Source of the DNA: Candidatus Sumerlaeota bacterium
Lineage (GTDB): Bacteria; Sumerlaeota; Sumerlaeia; Sumerlaeales; Sumerlaeaceae
Direction: 5' to 3'
Assembly: GCA_012513815.1 (NCBI GenBank)
Contig: JAAZBM010000014.1
Coordinates: 186,001-250,000, forward strand
DNA length: 64,000 nucleotides
How positions within the stretch are numbered: position 1 is the stretch's first letter; each line of letters opens with the position of its first letter. Of this stretch, positions 43,741 through 52,615 are shown one piece after another. The notes below the pieces were generated by a model. That model did no database searches, was not told the DNA's origin, and saw only the letters and a program-made list of their open reading frames with translations. The translations under genes were made by a program, and so were the position numbers.

Positions 43741-44562
43741 CTAATAGTTGATAACACCACGGAAAACCTCAACAGCATTTCCCGTCAATGTGATTTTTGT
43801 CGCACCCGTTTTGGTGGGAACAAACGTAACCCCCAAAGTTTCTTTGCTGCATGTCTGCACATCAACCGGAGATTTGACCAACCCTAATCTTTCACCAATG
43901 ATACAACACGCAATTGAACCCGTCCCACAGGCCAGTGTCTCGGCCTCGACGCCACGCTCATAAGTCCGGACAGTCATATGATTCTCATCGACGACCTGCG
44001 CAAAATTGATATTGGCACCGGCAGGCTCAAAAAGAGAATGATAACGCAGATAGTGGCCAATCGTGCCGACCTGAACATTCCAAATATCATCCACAAAAAT
44101 CACCGCATGAGGAACACCAGTATTAATCGAATAGATATTATTCGGGACGATTGGTTCGGAAATCTTGAATGGACCGGCAATTTCCGATGCATCACTCAAA
44201 TCCACAGTCGCGCGTCCATCCTCATGAATAGTCGCCTTATATAGTCCAGCCAATGTTTCAAACTGCATATTGGCAGGGGCAACGCCCTCCAGATAAGCAA
44301 ACTTAGCCATGCAACGGCTGCCGTTGCCACATGTCGCAGCCTCGCCACCATCAGCATTATAATAGCGCATACGAAAAGCGAAATCCGGACTACTTGCCGG
44401 TTCCAAAATAATCACACCATCAGAGCCAATCGAAAGCCCACGGCTACACCATTTGGCAAAGAGTTTCTGGCGGATTTCCTCCGGAAAGTGATTATCCATA
44501 TTGTTTATCGCAATAAAATCATTGCCACAGCCAGACATTTTTGTAAACTGCAATTCTGTCAT
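43741..44562 (-). CDS. dapF: Diaminopimelate epimerase
   Basis: Turns LL-DAP into meso-DAP for lysine and peptidoglycan. It has 273 residues. FTKMSGCGNDFIAINN is the usual N-terminus, ATCGNGSRC holds the first catalytic Cys, and LACGTGSIACC holds the second. It supplies the residue that MurE (10.9 kb) adds. First gene of dapF-cysE, divergent from the patatin-like gene. Confidence 0.96.
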   Translation of the reverse strand: MTELQFTKMSGCGNDFIAINNMDNHFPEEIRQKLFAKWCSRGLSIGSDGVIILEPASSPDFAFRMRYYNADGGEAATCGNGSRCMAKFAYLEGVAPANMQFETLAGLYKATIHEDGRATVDLSDASEIAGPFKISEPIVPNNIYSINTGVPHAVIFVDDIWNVQVGTIGHYLRYHSLFEPAGANINFAQVVDENHMTVRTYERGVEAETLACGTGSIACCIIGERLGLVKSPVDVQTCSKETLGVTFVPTKTGATKITLTGNAVEVFRGVINY

Positions 44563-44682
44563 ATTTGGTAACTTCCAATCTTTTCCATATCTCTATATAC
44601 CATCTCCGCAATAAATGATAGTCGCGCAATATGCTCGATGTAATATGGAATTTAAATGTAAACATATAAAGTGAGAATGCAT

Positions 44683-46329
44683 ATGAGAATGACACGACTG
44701 GTTCAAACAGATAAATATCTGGCGTTGCTGTTGACAGCTTTGATATTGGGCTTGCCATATGTGGCTTTATCTCAGGAAAAAGTCAAAGACAAAATCGCTG
44801 ATTCGCTGAACTTGCACTCACCCCAATCTTTACACGCAAAACACAACGGCATCACCGCAGTTTCTATCCCGATTGAAACCGTAAAGAAAACCGGAAAATT
44901 TGCATCTAAGCAGAGTTTCAATGCCATTGCTGGCATACGCAACGCAATCACGGATGCCGAGGCAGCTGTGTTGCCGTCACAGGGAGCGTCGAATCAACCT
45001 CTGTATCCTGAATCAAAACGTGTCGACATCGCCTTTGACAAAACAAAGGAACCCATGATTATTCTGGCGGTTTCCGGCGGAGGCAGTCGTGCCGCCTACT
45101 ACACGGCTTGCGTCTTTGAACAGCTTGCACAAACGCCCGACCCACTCACGCCGAATGAGTCCATACTCGATCGTGTCAAAGTGATTTCGGCTGTTTCCGG
45201 TGGGTCGCTTGCCAGTGCCTATTACACCATGAATTTCGACAAACGACACGACGCAAATTTCTATGCGCTTTTCAAAGACAAAATGGCTCGCAACTACTCA
45301 GCCCGTCTCTTTGGGAAGATGACGCTCTGGCCACCCACGACAACACAAATCGTGGCAACCGAGAAAACACGCACTGATGTTCTGGGTGATATTCTCGGAT
45401 CTGTGCTTGGCAAAAACAAAACCTTCAATGACTTGCAAAATCAGTATGTACAAGCGCCGGAAAACCGGAAGCCGCCAATTCTTGTGCTCAATGGAACCGT
45501 CTGGAACACTGGCACACGAATCGTTATGACGAATCTGCCATCGCAACGTTTCCCGGCAACTGTCAACAAAAAGATGCTGAACGACGAGATGATTCAACCT
45601 CGCTCGTATAAGGAAACGAACAACATTCTCAAGCCTTTGCACTTCGAGACTTTCGGCAGCGACATTGGAACCTTTAAGCTCTCGAAAGCGGTTGCTTGCA
45701 GCATGGCGTACCCAATCTGGCTTTCGCCGATGTCACTCAAGGTCTACCCCGACAATATCCCGCCGGAACAACAGGGAATCCTGCCGGATCGTGTACGCAA
45801 CTCACGATGGATTCAAGTCTGCGACGGCGGCGTTTTCGCTAATGATGGTATTGACAGCGTGCTGAGCCTCGTCAAGACAATGCCGCAGAATACGCCCGTT
45901 ATGGTCATCTACATCCATGGTGGTTTCGGACTGGAGCCCATGGCTAGCACCCGCGACCGCATCTGGGGCGTATCCTCCGTCATCAACCGTATGTATGACA
46001 TCGGCAACAGCCGCCCCATGCCATTCTATCTCAACATGGTGTCGGAGTTGCACAACAAAGACAAGATCGTCATGTTACCAATTTCACTCGGTGGTTACAC
46101 TCCCAAACAAACGTTGAGACTGTTCGAAATTCCAACGGCTCTGCGCCTTTCGCCATTCAACCGCAATCGTATTGATGCCGTCGCCAGTCAGAATGTCCAT
46201 GACATCATCCCCGGAATCAACGAAGGTCTACTGATGCTGGGCGGCAAGAAGTCTCCAGAAGCGACGAAGAGAGCTATTCGCGGCGTTCTGCAGAACATGC
46301 AGGCACGACGAGCCGAACCGGAGGTATAA
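44683..46329 (+). CDS. Patatin-like phospholipase (exported)
   Basis: About 548 residues. The N-terminal hydrophobic stretch (about 9-32, ending LPYVALSQ) looks like a signal peptide or anchor. The patatin domain has the oxyanion loop AVSGGGSRAAYYTACVFE, the nucleophile Ser in VISAVSGGSLASAYY, and the catalytic Asp in QVCDGGVFANDG, all intact, so lipid acyl hydrolase activity is expected, acting outside the cytoplasm. It could start at GTG 44671 or ATG 44677, 44683 or 44689; AAGTGAG before 44683 decides weakly. Confidence 0.87.
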   Translation: MRMTRLVQTDKYLALLLTALILGLPYVALSQEKVKDKIADSLNLHSPQSLHAKHNGITAVSIPIETVKKTGKFASKQSFNAIAGIRNAITDAEAAVLPSQGASNQPLYPESKRVDIAFDKTKEPMIILAVSGGGSRAAYYTACVFEQLAQTPDPLTPNESILDRVKVISAVSGGSLASAYYTMNFDKRHDANFYALFKDKMARNYSARLFGKMTLWPPTTTQIVATEKTRTDVLGDILGSVLGKNKTFNDLQNQYVQAPENRKPPILVLNGTVWNTGTRIVMTNLPSQRFPATVNKKMLNDEMIQPRSYKETNNILKPLHFETFGSDIGTFKLSKAVACSMAYPIWLSPMSLKVYPDNIPPEQQGILPDRVRNSRWIQVCDGGVFANDGIDSVLSLVKTMPQNTPVMVIYIHGGFGLEPMASTRDRIWGVSSVINRMYDIGNSRPMPFYLNMVSELHNKDKIVMLPISLGGYTPKQTLRLFEIPTALRLSPFNRNRIDAVASQNVHDIIPGINEGLLMLGGKKSPEATKRAIRGVLQNMQARRAEPEV

Positions 46330-46330
46330 C

Positions 46331-46365
46331 AAAAAAAGACCGCAATGCATTTGTGCATAGCGGTC
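46331..46365 (-). terminator. Terminator of the yidC-khpB transcript
   Basis: On the - strand GACCGC-T-ATGCA pairs with TGCAT-T-GCGGTC around a short loop, followed by seven U residues. It lies 30 bp past the khpB stop. Confidence 0.85.
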
Positions 46366-46394
46366 ATGATTTCATTCTTCAAACAAGAATGCGT

Positions 46395-47282
46395 TTACGC
46401 TTCGTTAGAATCCTTTGGCTCTGGCGTAGGAGTATTTTGATTATTCTGCGGCGTTGCCTCATCAGAGCGGCCGTAATTATTCGAGCGCCCATGGTGGCGA
46501 TTGCCGTTGCGATGACGACGCGGAGCATTATTGTTATTGTTGTTTCCGCTCTGACCATCAAACGACATCCGAATCTTAATAAAACGTGTCTCACCAAGTG
46601 GGCTGCCAATCACTTCCATGCGGTCGCCGGTCACAACGATATGCCGTGCCAAACCTTCGCCACGACTGATGGTGTGAATGCCATGGACTTCGCGCAAAAT
46701 CATGTGGATGAGCCGTCTGTCTGAGGCGGGCATCGGCGGGAATGCGACTTCCATCACGCGCTCGTCGCGCAGAACACGACGTGCCGCACGGTTCGCCAAA
46801 TCCTCCAAACGTTGATAATGCTTCTCATAATAGCCTTCGCTGTCAACCGTAATCGGTTGTGTATCACCACCGCGCATACCGCCCCGTGTAGCCATACGGT
46901 TAATCAAGTATTGCAACGCCTCAAGATTCTGACCTTGTTTGCCAATGATGAGTGCGCCATCTTCCTTGCCCAAAATGTTGAGCACCGGCCCATGGGAACT
47001 CTCAAGCGTTTCGATTTTCGCATCAATCCCCATCAACTCAAGAACAGCCGCCAGATGTTCACGTGCATTGGCAATAATATCTTTGATACGCGGACGCAAC
47101 TTCAGAGTCACACCCTCCAACGGTTTTGCGTTGGGAAGCAAATCATCATCATTATGGTCAATCACTTCGATATCAACCATATCCTTGCCGACTCCCAAAA
47201 TCTGCAATCCGTTATCCAGAGCTTCCTCGTAAGTCAAACCGGATACTGTCACTTCACTAATCTGTTTGCTATCATCTATCAT
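46395..47282 (-). CDS. khpB: KhpB/Jag RNA-binding protein
   Basis: 295 residues. The frame is open further upstream, but the Jag N-terminal domain starts at MIDDSKQISEVTVSGLTYEE, so ATG 47282 is the start. The order is Jag-N (1-50), KH domain with the GxxG loop in GKQGQNLEALQYLINRMA (about 145-160), and R3H domain with DRRLIHMILREVHGI (about 215-230). The last 55 residues are low-complexity, with six Asn in a row and RRHRNGNRHH-type basic stretches that probably add RNA affinity. KhpB/Jag binds mRNAs and small RNAs and influences cell elongation. Directly downstream of yidC, as in most bacteria. Confidence 0.9.
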   Translation of the reverse strand: MIDDSKQISEVTVSGLTYEEALDNGLQILGVGKDMVDIEVIDHNDDDLLPNAKPLEGVTLKLRPRIKDIIANAREHLAAVLELMGIDAKIETLESSHGPVLNILGKEDGALIIGKQGQNLEALQYLINRMATRGGMRGGDTQPITVDSEGYYEKHYQRLEDLANRAARRVLRDERVMEVAFPPMPASDRRLIHMILREVHGIHTISRGEGLARHIVVTGDRMEVIGSPLGETRFIKIRMSFDGQSGNNNNNNAPRRHRNGNRHHGRSNNYGRSDEATPQNNQNTPTPEPKDSNEA

Positions 47283-47346
47283 CTTGTGTTTCTCACTTTC
47301 TACTAATTCATTCTCGGCGAACAAACTCAGAGAAGCAATGGCTTCT

Positions 47347-49410
47347 CTACTTTTTGTTCTTCTTGCGTTTTTCAGCTTCGGCGCGCATCTTCTCGGCTTC
47401 AGCCATTCTCTGCTCCAGAGCCTTGCGGAAATTATCCCAGAAACCGGGTTTGCCCTGTTGTTGCGGCTTCCCGCCCTTCGTGAACTTTCCATTACCGGCA
47501 GATTGAGTCTTCTTCGCAGGCATCACTGCGGACTTTGGCTTCAGAGCCTCTTCCTTTTCTTCGCGTTCAATGATGCGATTGATAATCATCGTCTGGAAGA
47601 TTTGCCAAATGTTGCTCACATTCCAGTAAATCATCAAACCGGCAGGAAGCGAATACAGAATGAACACGAACATCAGCGGCATCACATACATCATGTTGCG
47701 CTGTGTCGGATCCATATTCTTGGAGCGCTTCATGCTAATCCAAGTCGCAAGGAACTGCGTGATGGCCATCGTGATAGGCAGGATATTCAGGTAAGATCCC
47801 AGAATTGGAATCGTGAATCCCAAATGCATCAATCTGTCGGGTTGGCTTAAGTCCTGAATCCACCAGAATTGCGCGCCGTACAAATCGATTGTGTCATTGC
47901 AAACACGATAAAGTCCAAAAAAGATTGGTAACTGGAGCAACATGGGCATACAACCACGCAAACTCGCGAACGGCGAGATGTTGTGCTCCTTGTAAACTTC
48001 CCACGTGCGACGCTGTTTCTCTTGCGGATTGTCCTTATACTTCTCGTTAATCTCATCGATAAACGGCTTGACACGAGACATTTCCGCCATTGATTTTTGC
48101 TGAATCTTCATACCCTTCTGGGTAAGCGGCCAAACAATCAGACGCACCAGAATGGTCAAGAAAATAATCGCAATACCATAGTTATGGGTCAAGTTGAACA
48201 ACCAGTTCAGGACATCGGTCAGCAGCAGATAAATCCAACGCATGAAGCTCCATGAATCATGGAACATCAAGCTCTGCATCTCTGCGCCCGCATCCGCACT
48301 CTTGAGGATGCTGAACTTTTTGGGGCCGGCATAAATCGTAAAATCAAAGGATTGCGTCCCTTGCGGAGCCAAATCAAACCGAGCCGTTGACAACTCGATG
48401 GTCATCGCAGGCGGGAAATCCTTTACAGGCACCTGATGATTGGTCGGGATAAGTGAACGGAAGTAGAAATTGGGCTGATTCGCGGCATCATCCGAACGAT
48501 AGGGAATAAGCACTGCCGAGAAAAACTTCGATTCCATCGCCGCCCAAACAATCGGGCCTTCGGCCTCAATGGGTTCTTTGCCCGCAGCAGGAATGGCCTT
48601 ATAAACCTTGCCATTCATACGATAACTTGTACGGTCATAGGCAGTCTCATCTTTGCGCGCCATCTCAGTGCGCTCCAGTAAGCCCGGCCCCCAACGTAAG
48701 GTCAAACCATGATTATGAACATCGTACATCTTGACGGTGCTCGTGGTCATATTCTCGACAACAACGCGCAAATTTATCGTATAGTCATTGCTAAAGACAT
48801 ATTCCTTGACGACACGCAAACCATTCAGTTCCGGCGAAGTGGCACGAACCACCTTGTCGCCTTGCTCAACGGTCCAAGGCAAGTTGTTAAAATCTTCATA
48901 ATTTCTGGAACCCTGTTCGACAAGGCCAATCTCCAGTGGCCAAGTCTGAGGCCCGATTTTGCCCGGAATAACCGACAACATGCCGTTATTATCCGCGAAC
49001 TGCGGGATTCGGCGCACAAGCTCCAGTCCATTACCGGGTTGCAAATGGCCAAAACTGTTGCTACCTGTATCAAGAATTTCCCAACTGTTGATGACGGCGC
49101 CAATCTTGTCCAAAGTAAGGTCGTACTTCGACATCGTGCATGTTGTCAACTCGCCCGGATGAGCGGTCACTGAACCGGTCACTACGTCGCGAACCAGAGC
49201 GGCTTCACGAATGGTGTCCGAACTCGTTGTCAATTGTTCCAATGAAACACTGGTGCGATTGCCTTCAGCGACAAGTTCGACAGTCGCCGTCGTTTCCGAT
49301 GACGCTAACTGCCCGGCCTTATTTGGGTCGGACTTGGGTGCATAGATGATGACATAAGCCTGTACAACTAAAAAGCTTAACAATAAAAAGGTTATAAATC
49401 GTTTATCCAT
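47347..49410 (-). CDS. yidC: Membrane protein insertase YidC
   Basis: 687 residues, the long Gram-negative-type form. The N-terminal anchor (about 5-20) precedes a large periplasmic beta domain (about 50-360). The insertase core follows from about 375, with five helices (YLLLTDVLNWLFNLTHNYGI, SLRGCMPMLLQLPIFFGLYR, MYVMPLMFVFILYSLPAGLM). The C-terminal 80 residues are basic and repeat-like, probably contacting the ribosome. rpmH, rnpA and yidD, normally just upstream, are not present before 49410. Confidence 0.95.
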   Translation of the reverse strand: MDKRFITFLLLSFLVVQAYVIIYAPKSDPNKAGQLASSETTATVELVAEGNRTSVSLEQLTTSSDTIREAALVRDVVTGSVTAHPGELTTCTMSKYDLTLDKIGAVINSWEILDTGSNSFGHLQPGNGLELVRRIPQFADNNGMLSVIPGKIGPQTWPLEIGLVEQGSRNYEDFNNLPWTVEQGDKVVRATSPELNGLRVVKEYVFSNDYTINLRVVVENMTTSTVKMYDVHNHGLTLRWGPGLLERTEMARKDETAYDRTSYRMNGKVYKAIPAAGKEPIEAEGPIVWAAMESKFFSAVLIPYRSDDAANQPNFYFRSLIPTNHQVPVKDFPPAMTIELSTARFDLAPQGTQSFDFTIYAGPKKFSILKSADAGAEMQSLMFHDSWSFMRWIYLLLTDVLNWLFNLTHNYGIAIIFLTILVRLIVWPLTQKGMKIQQKSMAEMSRVKPFIDEINEKYKDNPQEKQRRTWEVYKEHNISPFASLRGCMPMLLQLPIFFGLYRVCNDTIDLYGAQFWWIQDLSQPDRLMHLGFTIPILGSYLNILPITMAITQFLATWISMKRSKNMDPTQRNMMYVMPLMFVFILYSLPAGLMIYWNVSNIWQIFQTMIINRIIEREEKEEALKPKSAVMPAKKTQSAGNGKFTKGGKPQQQGKPGFWDNFRKALEQRMAEAEKMRAEAEKRKKNKK

Positions 49411-49677
49411 GTGCGGTAAGTGTAATGCCAGGGCACTCCTACAATATCAAAATTATCTAATTAGTAATGTACAGCCAACTAATAACAATAACACAAACAC
49501 AAATTTCAACAAATTACTTTTCTATATATAATCTAATGTATATTTGTTATTTAGCACAAATAATCTTTTCAAGGTCATCAGCTATGACAAATCTGTATTC
49601 GCAATTCGTCAACAATTTTTATCTCTCTCATGTTTACTTACAATAGCATTATGTAACGGAAGAACTGACAAAGAAAC
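49411..49677. other. AT-rich gap between divergent yidC and the YkgJ-type gene
   Basis: 267 bp, strongly AT-rich. I looked for DnaA boxes (TTATNCACA) because yidC and dnaN are near, and found none on either strand. It presumably holds promoters in both directions; no clear -35/-10 pair stands out. Confidence 0.3.
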
Positions 49678-50043
49678 ATGAGTAACTGGGAAAAAGCCGA
49701 TATTAACAATGCGAAGCATGTGCCTCCGCAGAAGTATACATGGAAAATGCGCTATGCGATGACTGCCGGTAAAATCCGACGCTTTTTTCTTGGGCATTTC
49801 TGCAAAAACAAAGTACAAGAGTTTCATGACTTGCGCGAGAGCGAATGTGCCCGTTGTGGGGCGTGCTGCAAGTTGCTTTTCCGTTGCCCCCATCTGATTG
49901 TAGACGACCAGGGATATTATTCCTGCAACATTCACACAAAACGCCCCGTTAATTGTCGCATTTATCCGCTTGACCAAAGGGATATCGACGAGCGCGATAT
50001 GGTCGCTCCCGGCACAAAGTGCGGGTATCGCTTCAAGAAATAA
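49678..50043 (+). CDS. YkgJ-type Cys-cluster (zinc/iron-binding) protein
   Basis: 121 residues. SECARCGACCKLLFRCPHL is the CxxCxxCC-type cluster of the YkgJ / UPF0153 family, followed by the second half YYSCNIHTKRPVNCRIYP and a final Cys in GTKCGYRF. The Cys set is thought to chelate zinc or iron-sulfur. Function is unknown in general; some members act as metal-dependent modifiers. It precedes anmK by 6 bp, so the two are co-transcribed. Confidence 0.8.
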   Translation: MSNWEKADINNAKHVPPQKYTWKMRYAMTAGKIRRFFLGHFCKNKVQEFHDLRESECARCGACCKLLFRCPHLIVDDQGYYSCNIHTKRPVNCRIYPLDQRDIDERDMVAPGTKCGYRFKK

Positions 50044-50049
50044 CGACGG

Positions 50050-51255
50050 ATGTCAGCCGAATCACTGATACAGATTTTGCCCGACGGAACGCGCAGCGCG
50101 CGGATAGCCGGCATGATGAGCGGAACAAGTGTCGATTCGATTGATATTGCCATCTGTGACCTGAAGCTTTCGCCAACCTCGGAGCGCATTCAAATCGAAT
50201 TATGTGGTTTTCAGGAAACACCCATTTCGAGCGATTTGCGCAGTAGAATTTTTCAGCTCTTCCAAAATGACAAAGGCAGCCTGTCTCTGGCTTGCTCGTT
50301 GAATTTCGAGATTGCCATGGCTTTTGCCCAAGCCTTTCACCAAGCCACAACAGCGCTAAACATCCCTTCGCAATCGGTCAGCGCAATCGCGTCTCACGGC
50401 CAGACGGCTTGGCATATTGCCCCACACATGGCTGACAAAACGCAAATCCCGTCCACTCTTCAGCTTGGCGATGGCTCCGTTCTGGCGCATCACACGCAAA
50501 CGCCCGTCATCTTCAATTTCCGCACAGCCGATATGGCCGCGCTAGGCAACGGCGCACCACTTGTGCCGTTTTCGGACTGGCAAATGTTCGGTCAACCGGG
50601 CAAAACAACTATTCTGCTTAACATTGGTGGAATCGCGAATGTGACCATTCTGCCGCCAACGGACAAACCCACGGACATCGTCGCATTTGACACAGGCCCC
50701 GGTAACATGATTATCGACGCAGCAGCCGAACATTTCTTCGGACAGTCCTATGATGCGGACGGAATGCAAGCATCCCACGGAACAGTATCGCAGGAGTTGC
50801 TCGAACAATGGATGGCGATTCCATATATCGATATTGCGCCGCCCAAGAGTACAGGACGCGAGTTGTTCGGTAAACACTTTACACAAGCCTATATTGAGCG
50901 TAACTGCGCGATGAAGCCGCAAGATTTTCTGGCAACGGCAACCATGTATACCGCCAAGTCTATCGCTCGCAACCTACGCCCCTGGCTCAGCCAGACCGAC
51001 ACCATACTGGCGGCAGGCGGAGGGGTCAACAATCCCACTTTGTCGCGTATGCTCACAGCCGAGTTGGAACGTGTCAGCGGCAAAACGATTCATTTGAAGC
51101 ACATCGATGAAGTCAGCGTATTCCCGGCAAAAGCCCGCGAGTGCATTGCGTTCGCCATCCTTGGATTCGCCACACTGTGCGACATTCCGTCGAATGTCCC
51201 CAACGCAACCGGAGCGACCTGCCCAAAGCGATTGGGATGTTTGGCAATCCCCTAA
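50050..51255 (+). CDS. anmK: Anhydro-N-acetylmuramic acid kinase
   Basis: Phosphorylates and opens 1,6-anhydroMurNAc during peptidoglycan recycling. It has 401 residues. AGMMSGTSVDSIDIAICDL is the phosphate loop, ASHGQTAWH, STLQLGDGSVLAHHT and NFRTADMAALGNGAPLVPF hold substrate residues (including the catalytic Asp), and LLNIGGIANVTI and FDTGPGNMIIDAAAE bind ATP. MurQ etherase, the next step, is not nearby. It ends shortly before a terminator that serves the convergent dnaN gene. Confidence 0.95.
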   Translation: MSAESLIQILPDGTRSARIAGMMSGTSVDSIDIAICDLKLSPTSERIQIELCGFQETPISSDLRSRIFQLFQNDKGSLSLACSLNFEIAMAFAQAFHQATTALNIPSQSVSAIASHGQTAWHIAPHMADKTQIPSTLQLGDGSVLAHHTQTPVIFNFRTADMAALGNGAPLVPFSDWQMFGQPGKTTILLNIGGIANVTILPPTDKPTDIVAFDTGPGNMIIDAAAEHFFGQSYDADGMQASHGTVSQELLEQWMAIPYIDIAPPKSTGRELFGKHFTQAYIERNCAMKPQDFLATATMYTAKSIARNLRPWLSQTDTILAAGGGVNNPTLSRMLTAELERVSGKTIHLKHIDEVSVFPAKARECIAFAILGFATLCDIPSNVPNATGATCPKRLGCLAIP

Positions 51256-51257
51256 AC

Positions 51258-51286
51258 AAAAAAACGCCCCGCGAAATGCAGGGCGT
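51258..51286 (-). terminator. Terminator after dnaN
   Basis: On the - strand ACGCCC pairs with GGGCGT (plus an inner GC pair), followed by seven U. It lies 21 bp past the dnaN stop. Confidence 0.8.
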
Positions 51287-51307
51287 CTCAAGTCAATTTT
51301 GATTAGG

Positions 51308-52510
51308 CTAATCTTCGTCATTATAGGACGAATCCCCGGGACCAACGGGTTCTTCATCGTCCTCTTCAGAAGCATCAGCCTCTTGTTTTTCTTCCACTTC
51401 GCGCGGCAAACGAACCGGCATGACAAGATAACTCGTATCAGGATTACATGCAACCGTAAAGACGACGGGCTTGTTTGGTTCATTGCACATCATCAGAATG
51501 TCGGTATCATTAAGCACCTTCAGAACATTGTTCAAATAGCCGAAGTTCAAACCGATAGAATACTTCTGGCCAATGCTGTTCTGCGCTTCGATGGTCTCCG
51601 TAAACTGACCGCGATCATACGAATCGGCCTTAACCCGCACTTCTTCGTCGGTGATATCGATTTTGACTGACGGCGTCTTGATATCCATAATGACGTTAGC
51701 ACGCCGCAACGCCGACAGAATCTGATAGCGGGGAAGACGCACGGTGTAAGCGAAACTCTTGGGCATGACGTTTTCCCAATTGGGGAATGTTCCATCAATC
51801 AGATTAGACACAAAGCAGACATTGCCGACCGACACCGAAACAGCACGTTCCGCAACCTGCATTGTCAGATTGCCTTCATCGACAAGAATGTTGGACAATT
51901 CCACAAGCAGTTTCCGTGGGATGATGATCTGCCGATTTGTGGGGATACCTTCGGACTCAAGGGGAATTTTAGCGAGCGCCATCATCTTACCGTCCGTTGC
52001 ATTGGCCTGCAAGGCATCGCCTAAAAAGTCAAAGCAGCAACCGAGAAATACTTTGCGTGTTTCGCGTTGCGCAATGGCAAATGTGACCGCGGACAACAGG
52101 TGGTGGAACGGCTCTTGCGGAATATCTAAACTGAAGTCTGGATCGAATTCCTGGGCATGCGGATAATCGACAACGGGCATTGTCTGAAGTTTGGCTTTCA
52201 CGCCGGACGCGGTAATAAAGGCGCTACCAACGGATGTCTCAAGCGTCAGTTCGCTATCCTCCGGCAACTCCTTGACAAGATCACTGAAGGTCTTCGCGGG
52301 AATCAATACGGAACCATGTTCCTCAACATCTGCGATGACTTCCACGCGCACACGAGTTTCGTAATCCGCGGCAACCAAGCTTACCATGTTGTCATGCTCA
52401 GTACGAATAAGCACATTGCACAAAACCGGGGTCGGGCTTACTTGCGGCGCAACACTATTGACAATACTCGTAGGCTGAATCAGATTTGCTTTCTTAAAAC
52501 GAATTCGCAT
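51308..52510 (-). CDS. dnaN: DNA polymerase III beta clamp, with acidic tail
   Basis: Ring-shaped sliding clamp; 400 residues. The three clamp domains are visible: VSLVAADYETRVRVEV in domain 1, GCCFDFLGDALQANATDGKM in domain 2 and KVLNDTDILMMC in domain 3. The clamp normally ends just after the LVMPVRL strand; here about 31 further residues follow, mostly Glu and Asp. dnaA, recF and gyrB are not adjacent. It is monocistronic, with a terminator of its own. Confidence 0.94.
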   Translation of the reverse strand: MRIRFKKANLIQPTSIVNSVAPQVSPTPVLCNVLIRTEHDNMVSLVAADYETRVRVEVIADVEEHGSVLIPAKTFSDLVKELPEDSELTLETSVGSAFITASGVKAKLQTMPVVDYPHAQEFDPDFSLDIPQEPFHHLLSAVTFAIAQRETRKVFLGCCFDFLGDALQANATDGKMMALAKIPLESEGIPTNRQIIIPRKLLVELSNILVDEGNLTMQVAERAVSVSVGNVCFVSNLIDGTFPNWENVMPKSFAYTVRLPRYQILSALRRANVIMDIKTPSVKIDITDEEVRVKADSYDRGQFTETIEAQNSIGQKYSIGLNFGYLNNVLKVLNDTDILMMCNEPNKPVVFTVACNPDTSYLVMPVRLPREVEEKQEADASEEDDEEPVGPGDSSYNDED

Positions 52511-52615
52511 AATAACGCTTCCAATACTAAATTATTATTTGTTATCTAAAGTCTATGATACCTCAAAACAGGAACTAATTTGCATATTTTGACTTATTTT
52601 TTGTCATCAACTTGC

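Noticed and set aside
47283-47492. N-terminal extension of khpB by 70 codons
   Set aside because: The extra part overlaps yidC and has the composition of its antisense; the Jag domain begins at 47282.
49411-52615. Possible replication origin near yidC and dnaN
   Set aside because: No TTATNCACA cluster on either strand in the two AT-rich gaps and no dnaA; AT-richness alone is not enough.
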